In this document: positions 1 through 3,875 of the stretch, one piece after another | Layout of the letters: every line of letters starts with the position of its first letter | Numbering within the stretch: position 1 is the stretch's first letter | Assembly (NCBI GenBank): GCA_020344865.1 | Contig: CP070830.1 | Location: forward strand, 163,593 to 169,044 | DNA length: 5,452 nucleotides | Source of the DNA: Planctomycetota bacterium | GTDB lineage: Bacteria > Planctomycetota > Phycisphaerae > Sedimentisphaerales > Anaerobacaceae | Direction: 5' to 3' | Position numbers and translations under genes: made by a program | The notes under the pieces: model-generated | What the model was told of the DNA's origin: nothing | Database searches by the model: none | What the model saw: the letters and a program-made list of their open reading frames with translations, nothing else

Positions 1-251
1 AAAGCATTATAAGAATCATATCCGATGATATTATAGCTTGTTCCTGTATAGCCGCCTAAATCAATATCTGCGCACAGCAGAAAATGTGCATCCCAGTAAC
101 CTGGATTTGCCCCTATGGCCTGCATATCAGCCGCCGTATAAATCAAATATGGGTCACCATCTACACCGTTGCCGTCCCACGGCTGAGCATATCCCGCCGA
201 AGCGAATACAAGCACCAGCACGGCTGTTATAAAAAAGCTTTTTTTATTCAT
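1..251 (-). CDS. Secreted protein with repeat-type N-terminus (3' end beyond the window)
   Basis: Reading the minus strand from the ATG at 251 gives 83 codons open to the window edge. The start MNKKSFFITAVLVLVFASAG is a classic Sec signal peptide: lysines at 3-4, a hydrophobic core at about 6-19, and a probable cut after A22 (GYA/QP). The mature part begins PWDGNGVDGDPYLIYTAADM and continues with QAIGANPGYWDAHFLL, then ADIDLGGYTG near residues 61-70. From memory, this pattern (G.G...DPYLI.ta.dm..ig.n...w..hf.l.aDIDL.gy.gt..n.IG) is the entry module of large extracellular proteins, often with GLUG-type or beta-helix repeats, that are common in Phycisphaerae. Enzymatic function is unknown; a surface or matrix role is inference. 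On the minus strand a GAGGG Shine-Dalgarno (259-263) lies a few bases before the ATG and supports this start. The gene is divergent from the FAD oxidoreductase gene. Confidence 0.85.
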   Translation of the reverse strand, partial: MNKKSFFITAVLVLVFASAGYAQPWDGNGVDGDPYLIYTAADMQAIGANPGYWDAHFLLCADIDLGGYTGTSYNIIGYDSYNA

Positions 252-274
252 GATAATCCCTCAAGAAAGCTCAT
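248..274 (-). other. Possible 8-residue upstream ORF overlapping the start of the secreted protein gene
   Basis: On the minus strand an ATG at 274 opens the frame MSFLEGLS and ends in a TGA that shares bases with the ATG of the next gene (an ATGA overlap, 251-248). A GAGG sequence five bases before this ATG could serve as a ribosome site. Such an arrangement can couple translation of a leader peptide to the following gene. Eight codons are too few to test for coding bias, so this may be chance. Confidence 0.2.
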
Positions 275-625
275 ATTATCCTCTTTCCAAGAATGGACCT
301 AGAACGGATGTCCTCCTTGCTTAAGGTATTCTTTTTTCCATTTTAAGGAGTAAAAATCAAGGATTTTTTGGCTATGTGCGTTTTTGCTTGATATTAGGCG
401 GATTTTTTCGCGGAGGTTACGCAATTTCTTTCAGAGGTGGGTGGTGTGGGTGCTGCTATTATAAAAGCCGAAGGTAAACTTTTGCTATTAATTTAGACAT
501 TGATTCTTCCTGAAAATTTCTGTAAAGTCTAATCTAAATGAAATTTCGGAATTCTACATAAGTCCCTGTAAATAAAGAAGGTCGGGGTTTTTGACAGGTA
601 CAATATAAAATCAGGAGGACACAAA
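252..625. other. Divergent spacer, 374 bases, no gene seen
   Basis: This A+T-rich spacer separates two divergent genes and should hold both promoters. Nothing close to consensus stands out. For the plus strand the best match is TTGATT (500-505), 17 bases, TAAAGT (523-528), which is 4/6 in each box. For the minus strand there is a TATAAT at 463-458 with no matching -35 box. A TTGACA at 591-596 lacks a properly spaced -10 box. Ribosome-site-like sequences without a start codon occur on the minus strand (AGGAGG within about 310-317) and on the plus strand (AAGGAG at about 345-350). No good terminator or tRNA-like fold was seen. Confidence 0.6.
613..618 (+). promoter_or_regulatory. Strong Shine-Dalgarno for the FAD oxidoreductase
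   Basis: A perfect AGGAGG lies seven bases before the ATG at 626. It fixes the start of the Tat-signal protein, which is useful because the twin-arginine motif lies about 18 residues into the protein. Confidence 0.85.
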
Positions 626-2029
626 ATGTCGGAGCGCAATAGTAATGGGCGGGCTATCAGCGGTCAGAGTAATATTGGAAGGCGTGAGTTCATTGGAGCT
701 GCCGTTAGCGGAGCAGTGGCGGCTACAGGAGCGCTGTCAGGTTTGGGTACGAAACTCTCGGCGGCCCAATCAGGCCGGGAACCCTACCGGGAAGAGATTC
801 ATACACCCATAGCGGCTCGTTACGATGTTGTCGTTGCTGGCGGAGGGCCCAGCGGAGTTATCGCCGCTGTCGCGGCGGCTCGCAGCGGGGCCGATACGCT
901 ACTGGTTGAGCGGTACCCCTTCCTCGGCGGAAACGGGACAGCGGGTTTGATGACCTGCTACAACGGTTTTCGCAACCAGCGGCCGCCCGAAGCCCTACAG
1001 ACCGTCAAGGGCATCCCCGCCGAGTATATCGCCGAGCTGGTCCGCTTAGGGGGCATCGCCGACGAGGATTCCTACCCGAAGGCCAAGCATGACGCAGCGG
1101 GGGGCGAGCTGCCCTACTGCATCGGGTTTGACCCCGAGGCGGCCAAAGTGGCGTCGCTGAACCTGATTCGGAAGGAAGGAGTCAAGCTGCGTCTTCACAG
1201 CTGGATAGCAGGGCCGATGCTGGACGGTTGCCGCGTTACGGGTATCATCGTGGAGTCGAAGTCCGGCCGGCAGGCCATCAGCGCCGATATTGTCATCGAC
1301 GCCACCGGCGACGGCGACATAGCAGCGCGGGCGGGGGCGCCCTTCATGGGTCCGGCCCAACAAGGCGACCGGATGGATATGAGTTTGATGTACCGGCTGG
1401 GCGGGGTGCCAGCGAGCATCAAAGGCAGTTATGACGGAATTCGCATCGGCGACCGGGTCGTCAGGTGGGGTCCCGGCTTCGGCGGAGACGGACTGGACGC
1501 TGAGAACCTGACTCGGGCGGAGGTCGAATGCCGGCTGGAGCTCTGGGAAGAAGTCCAGCAAATTAAAAAGGAACCGGGGATGGAGTCAGTCTACCTGATG
1601 CAGTCAGCCACGGGCATTGGCGTTCGTGAGACGCGCCGCATCCTCGGCGAGTATGTTGTCACCGAGCAGGATGCAATCAAAGGAATACATTACCCTGATG
1701 TCATCGCCATCAGCTCCAATCCGATGCCCGACTATCACGGCAAGCGATTCTTCTTCGAGCATGAGGGCTTTGAAATTCCGTATCGCTCGCTGGTTCCAAA
1801 GAAAATCGAAGGGCTCGTTCTGACGGGACGCTGCATCTCATGCGAGCAGGCGCCGTTTCAGTCGGCCCGTTCGATGGCCCCCGCGATGGCCATCGGTCAC
1901 GCTTCCGGCTGCGCAGCAGCCCTGTCAGCCAAAGGTCAAACGCCGCCGCGAAAGCTCGACGTCAAGTCGCTGCAGAAGCTCTTGCTCAGCCAGAACGCCG
2001 AGTTAAGAATGAGCAAGCGGGCCACGTGA
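626..2029 (+). CDS. Tat-exported FAD-dependent oxidoreductase (FAD_oxidored family)
   Basis: The protein has 467 residues. An N-terminal twin-arginine signal (GRREFIGAAVSG, arginines 19-20, then an Ala/Gly-rich core to about residue 47) points to folded export with its cofactor bound. The FAD-binding Rossmann fold starts at YDVVVAGGGPSG (66-77), with the ribose-binding acid E95 and the GG..GTAGL stretch after it. ATGDGD at 226-231 is the second FAD contact. GIGVRETRRILGEYVVTEQD (330-349) and VLTGRCIS (398-405) with the following MAPAMAIGHASG are signatures I associate with the Pfam FAD_oxidored family (PF12831). Length is normal and the gene looks intact. Substrate is unknown: relatives are numerous in Planctomycetota and mostly uncharacterised, so a role in sugar or polyol oxidation would be a guess. 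The gene is markedly richer in G+C than its neighbours; a 60-base sample at 1261-1320 is about 68% G+C. No partner gene lies beside it. Confidence 0.9.
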   Translation: MSERNSNGRAISGQSNIGRREFIGAAVSGAVAATGALSGLGTKLSAAQSGREPYREEIHTPIAARYDVVVAGGGPSGVIAAVAAARSGADTLLVERYPFLGGNGTAGLMTCYNGFRNQRPPEALQTVKGIPAEYIAELVRLGGIADEDSYPKAKHDAAGGELPYCIGFDPEAAKVASLNLIRKEGVKLRLHSWIAGPMLDGCRVTGIIVESKSGRQAISADIVIDATGDGDIAARAGAPFMGPAQQGDRMDMSLMYRLGGVPASIKGSYDGIRIGDRVVRWGPGFGGDGLDAENLTRAEVECRLELWEEVQQIKKEPGMESVYLMQSATGIGVRETRRILGEYVVTEQDAIKGIHYPDVIAISSNPMPDYHGKRFFFEHEGFEIPYRSLVPKKIEGLVLTGRCISCEQAPFQSARSMAPAMAIGHASGCAAALSAKGQTPPRKLDVKSLQKLLLSQNAELRMSKRAT

Positions 2030-2081
2030 TATTGGCGTTGCAGGTGATATTGGGATATGTGGGTCCCGGGCTTGTGGGTCC
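2026..2081 (+). repeat. Two pairs of short direct repeats at and after the FAD gene stop
   Basis: GTGATATTGG occurs at 2026-2035 (overlapping the TGA stop) and again at 2044-2053. TGTGGGTCC occurs at 2058-2066 and, as a second copy, at 2073-2081 with the sequence GTGGGTCC conserved. The periods are 18 and 15 bases. They may be traces of local slippage duplication; no function is evident. Confidence 0.5.
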
Positions 2082-2107
2082 GTGGTAGCTCACCCTCGGG
2101 GTCTTCA

Positions 2108-2147
2108 CTTCCTCCTTCGCCAAGGCTACGGCGGACAAGTCGCTACG
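2108..2147. repeat. Probable copy of a dispersed intergenic repeat (CTTCGCCAAGGCTACGGCGG type)
   Basis: The core runs from CTTCGCC (2115-2121) through AAGGCTAC to GGCGGAC (2130-2136), then AAG. TTCGCC and GGCGGA can pair as a 6-bp stem with one G-U pair around an 8-base loop. From memory, very similar sequences are scattered in many copies through spacers of several uncultivated bacterial lineages, where spurious ORFs translate as 'FAKATADKS' or 'RQGYGGQ'. Only one copy lies in this window, so repetitiveness cannot be shown here. A T-rich tract (2151-2167) follows 15 bases later, so together they could act as a weak terminator for the FAD gene, although the gap is too long for a standard one. 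Confidence 0.5.
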
Positions 2148-2169
2148 AGATTTTTTGGGTTTTTTTGTG

Positions 2170-2198
2170 TTGATTATTGGTTTAGTTTCGGGTATATT
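2170..2198 (+). promoter_or_regulatory. Candidate sigma-70 promoter of the CPBP protease gene
   Basis: TTGATT (2170-2175) and TATATT (2193-2198) are separated by exactly 17 bases, matching 4/6 and 5/6 of the consensus boxes. Transcription would start near 2205 and give a leader of about 100 bases before the ATG at 2309. This suggests the CPBP gene is not simply a downstream member of the FAD gene's transcript. Confidence 0.5.
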
Positions 2199-2203
2199 TT
2201 CTG

Positions 2204-2228
2204 GCTAAATCTGGCAGTGGGATTTAGC
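2204..2228 (+). promoter_or_regulatory. Perfect 8-bp stem-loop at the predicted 5' end of the CPBP transcript
   Basis: GCTAAATC (2204-2211) and GATTTAGC (2221-2228) are exact reverse complements around the 9-base loop TGGCAGTGG. No T-run follows, so it is not a standard terminator. It begins almost at the transcription start inferred from the promoter at 2170-2198. It could be a 5'-terminal stabilising hairpin or, as DNA, a dyad operator. Which one applies cannot be told from sequence. Confidence 0.45.
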
Positions 2229-2308
2229 ACCCGGGGCGGTAAACAGCAAGCTGCGATTTTTGTGGGATTGGGTGTGGAACTTTAGGGTAAAGACGAGGAG
2301 TTGAACGA

Positions 2309-3277
2309 ATGAGAAGTTTGGGTCCAGTGACGGTTTTCTTAGTGTTCTTTTACGCTATCTTAATGTTGGTTTTGACAATTACATTTTTTGTGGTGTGGCT
2401 CCGTCATCGCAGACAGTTGAGGCGCTACAGACGGTACGGCTTTGGTGCGGGCATCGTGCTTGTGATGTCTGAATCGGTTGTGTCAATCTTACTTTTTAAA
2501 TATGGAGTGGAGTTGAGAGGACCTGTCGGCCTGTTGATTGTCACTGATATTGTGGCATTCTTCCGTGTTTGTGCGTTCGCTATTGTCGGGATTCACTATT
2601 GTGCGTTGATTGGTGTCGCAAGTTTACCTTTGCTGATGCGGAGGTTCAGCACAGGTAAAGTTGATTCAGATGCGGTGAGTGAATCAGAGAAGAGTAATGA
2701 ATCGGAAGCTAAAGATGTGTCGGGAGAATTAGAAGGATCTGGTATCCAACCCGAAGGTGAGGAGAAAGGCGTACCGGTTGTCGCGATGCCAGCAATTAAT
2801 ATAAGAGAGATGGCCACATCGGTCCTAGCCGTAGCATTAGGCGGAACTGTTTTTTCGGTGATTTTATTCTGGATTACGAAACCGGAGATATCCGATATGC
2901 TCCAGGTATGGGCAAGAAGGTATCAACTTGAAGGATTAGATTTCTGGCAGCGGAACGTAATAGGGGCAATTGCAGTGTTGGCATTTGCCTTTTCAGAGGA
3001 GATAGTTTTTCGTCTAGGGATTCAGAATTTTTTGGCTAAACACTTTAAATGGGAAGTGCGAAATTATTGGTGGGCGATTCTGCTGACCACAATTATTTGG
3101 TCGATTGGACATGTTGGGATAATGAATCCCGGGTGGGTGAAGATGGTGCAGGTATTTCCGGTCGGCTTGGCTTTTGGCTGGCTTTTTCAACGTTACGGAG
3201 CGGAGAGTAGTATAATTGCACATGGTCTGTTCAACGTGGTTTTGCTGATACCAGGACAGTATCTGATATCACAGTAA
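2309..3277 (+). CDS. CPBP family (CAAX/Rce1-type) intramembrane metalloprotease with acidic linker
   Basis: This 322-residue membrane protein carries the three CPBP (PF02517) motifs in order: EEIVFR with E230, E231 and R235; WSIGH ending in H268 (aromatic plus three then His); and HGLFN with H305 and N309. In this family the glutamates and histidines form the catalytic or metal-binding site in the membrane. Hydrophobic segments are visible at about 8-30, 46-64, 73-110, 169-190, 215-229, 254-270, 278-293 and 303-318. Between residues 114 and 155 is a hydrophilic Ser/Glu-rich linker with SESEKSNESEAKD, which splits the N-terminal membrane part from the protease core. Bacterial relatives act in bacteriocin self-immunity, protein processing or unknown roles; nothing nearby points to a substrate. 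GAGGAG (2295-2300) sits eight bases before the ATG and supports the start. G+C is moderate, about 48% in a 60-base sample at 2941-3000. Confidence 0.88.
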   Translation: MRSLGPVTVFLVFFYAILMLVLTITFFVVWLRHRRQLRRYRRYGFGAGIVLVMSESVVSILLFKYGVELRGPVGLLIVTDIVAFFRVCAFAIVGIHYCALIGVASLPLLMRRFSTGKVDSDAVSESEKSNESEAKDVSGELEGSGIQPEGEEKGVPVVAMPAINIREMATSVLAVALGGTVFSVILFWITKPEISDMLQVWARRYQLEGLDFWQRNVIGAIAVLAFAFSEEIVFRLGIQNFLAKHFKWEVRNYWWAILLTTIIWSIGHVGIMNPGWVKMVQVFPVGLAFGWLFQRYGAESSIIAHGLFNVVLLIPGQYLISQ

Positions 3278-3325
3278 GAAATGTTGTTTCAAAAGCCGCA
3301 GGTGCTGGGGAGAGATTTTTGGGGT

Positions 3326-3354
3326 TTGACAAATATAGTTCTTTGGGATATAAT
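3326..3354 (+). promoter_or_regulatory. Perfect-consensus sigma-70 promoter (TTGACA-N17-TATAAT)
   Basis: TTGACA at 3326-3331 and TATAAT at 3349-3354 are both 6/6 matches with the ideal 17-base spacer. Transcription would begin near 3361. The next sizeable plus-strand gene starts 515 bases later, at 3876, so the promoter implies either an unusually long leader or a separate small RNA. Perfect matches are rare by chance, which makes this the best supported regulatory site in the window. Confidence 0.75.
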
Positions 3355-3398
3355 AGGCTGAAATGTAGACTGAGGCTCAGGGATGGGTAGAAATTAGA

Positions 3399-3433
3399 GA
3401 GTGGGTCGTGGATGGTGAATCGTGTTTCGTGGA
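3399..3433 (+). repeat. Degenerate heptamer tandem array, consensus TCGTGGA
   Basis: Five consecutive 7-base units run GAGTGGG, TCGTGGA, TGGTGAA, TCGTGTT, TCGTGGA, sharing a GTG at units' positions 3-5. A further in-register unit resembling them, GGTGAGA, follows at 3441-3447 after one unrelated heptamer. It resembles short tandemly repeated heptamers found in intergenic DNA of some bacteria. It is short and imperfect, so it may be a relic. Confidence 0.45.
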
Positions 3434-3555
3434 GGGCTTCGGTGAGATAAGGGGTCTGAAGCGAAATGCGAGGAATGTTGTTAACACCCTATGGGTAGGG
3501 GGAAAGAGGAAGGACAATGGAGGACGGGCGGCAGACTCCGTGATATAGGCCGGCG

Positions 3556-3576
3556 TTAGAGTTCGGTGGACTCTAA
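3556..3576 (+). other. Stem-loop, 7-bp perfect stem
   Basis: TTAGAGT (3556-3562) pairs with ACTCTAA (3570-3576) around the 7-base loop TCGGTGG. Skipping G3555 as a bulge, two further G-C pairs extend the stem (3553-3554 with 3577-3578). No T-run follows, so it is not a standard terminator; it would fold in a transcript from the promoter at 3326. Confidence 0.45.
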
Positions 3577-3651
3577 GCAAATGGGAAATTGGGAAAAATT
3601 TATGAATTTTGCAGAAAAAGTGTAACGGAGTTCGCGATTAGTGGACTGTAA
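3559..3651 (+). repeat. Split direct repeat GAGTTCG ... GTGGACTNTAA
   Basis: The first copy is contiguous: GAGTTCG (3559-3565) followed directly by GTGGACTCTAA (3566-3576). The second copy has GAGTTCG (3628-3634), six extra bases CGATTA, then GTGGACTGTAA (3641-3651). Seventeen of the 18 bases match. The first copy overlaps the stem-loop at 3556-3576, while the second cannot form the same hairpin. It may be a duplication with an insertion, or a repeated binding site. Confidence 0.4.
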
Positions 3652-3742
3652 ACCGTAGAAAGCGGCTTTCAGGGCAAATATAGCCAGCGTTTAGTGTAAT
3701 GAACTTTAGATTAGGTTCCGAGGGTCAAAGTAGCCAAAAGAA

Positions 3743-3771
3743 TTGATTTTGTCGGCTATTCGTGGTAATAT
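3743..3771 (+). promoter_or_regulatory. Second promoter candidate close to the mosaic protein gene
   Basis: TTGATT (3743-3748) and TAATAT (3766-3771) are spaced by 17 bases, and TGG at 3763-3765 supplies an extended -10 TGn element. Start would be near 3778, about 98 bases before the ATG at 3876. The -35 box lies within the loose TAGCC/GGCTA dyad, which could be an operator. Each box is 4/6, so this is weaker than the promoter at 3326. Confidence 0.4.
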
Positions 3772-3794
3772 GGATGGGTAATTTTGGTAAAAGG

Positions 3795-3809
3795 AGCCGA
3801 AAATCGGCT
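3795..3809 (+). promoter_or_regulatory. Compact hairpin AGCCGA-AAA-TCGGCT in the leader
   Basis: A perfect 6-bp stem closes on a 3-base loop, just downstream of the start predicted for the second promoter. The right arm TCGGCTAT also occurs at 3752-3759, so the same octamer lies on either side of the predicted start. It could be a protein-binding dyad or an RNA hairpin. No T-run follows. Confidence 0.4.
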
Positions 3810-3875
3810 ATGGAGCGAGGCGATGCGGTCCTGCGACGTGGAAATGCGGGATTTTGTTTGGGAAAGGCGTAAGGA

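Larger units (their letters stand above)
3278..3875. other. 598-base non-coding region, G-rich and C-poor on the plus strand
   Basis: I see no convincing gene on either strand; open frames here are short and low-complexity in translation. By hand count, 3361-3540 has 73 G and only 22 C, a strong skew. The stretch holds a perfect sigma-70 promoter (3326-3354), a degenerate heptamer array, a split repeat pair, several dyads and a second promoter candidate. Further dyads are CTGAG-G-CTCAG (3370-3380), GAAAGC-G-GCTTTC (3658-3670) and a looser TAGCC/GGCTA pair (3731-3735 with 3754-3758). It reads best as a long leader or an unrecognised RNA region upstream of the mosaic secreted protein gene. I recognised no known riboswitch class. 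Confidence 0.6.

Noticed and set aside
38..302. Two plus-strand frames of 64 and 72 codons at the left edge
   Set aside because: They lie opposite the minus-strand gene, which has a signal peptide and a recognisable N-terminal module.
591..609. TTGACA followed by TACAAT and TATAAA just before the FAD gene
   Set aside because: The boxes are only 2 to 7 bases apart instead of about 17, and a start here would leave almost no leader before the AGGAGG.
1046..1561. 171-codon open frame on the minus strand inside the FAD oxidoreductase gene
   Set aside because: It is antisense to a well-supported gene of high G+C, where long chance frames are common, and its translation shows no recognisable domain.
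2082..2285. 67-codon plus-strand frame between the FAD and CPBP genes
   Set aside because: Its first part is the translation of the dispersed repeat (LRQGYGGQ type) and the rest crosses the T-rich tract, promoter and stem-loop; there is no ribosome site.
3486..3537. G-runs suggesting a G-quadruplex
   Set aside because: There are not four runs of three or more G within short loops; only GGG, GGGGG and a later GGG are present.
3517..3543. Eight-codon frame MEDGRQTP with a GAGGAAGG ribosome-like site
   Set aside because: In purine-rich DNA such sites arise easily, the frame is too short to judge, and nothing is coupled to it.
3581..3625. Fourteen-codon frame MGNWEKFMNFAEKV
   Set aside because: There is no ribosome site and the frame is too short to support as a gene.
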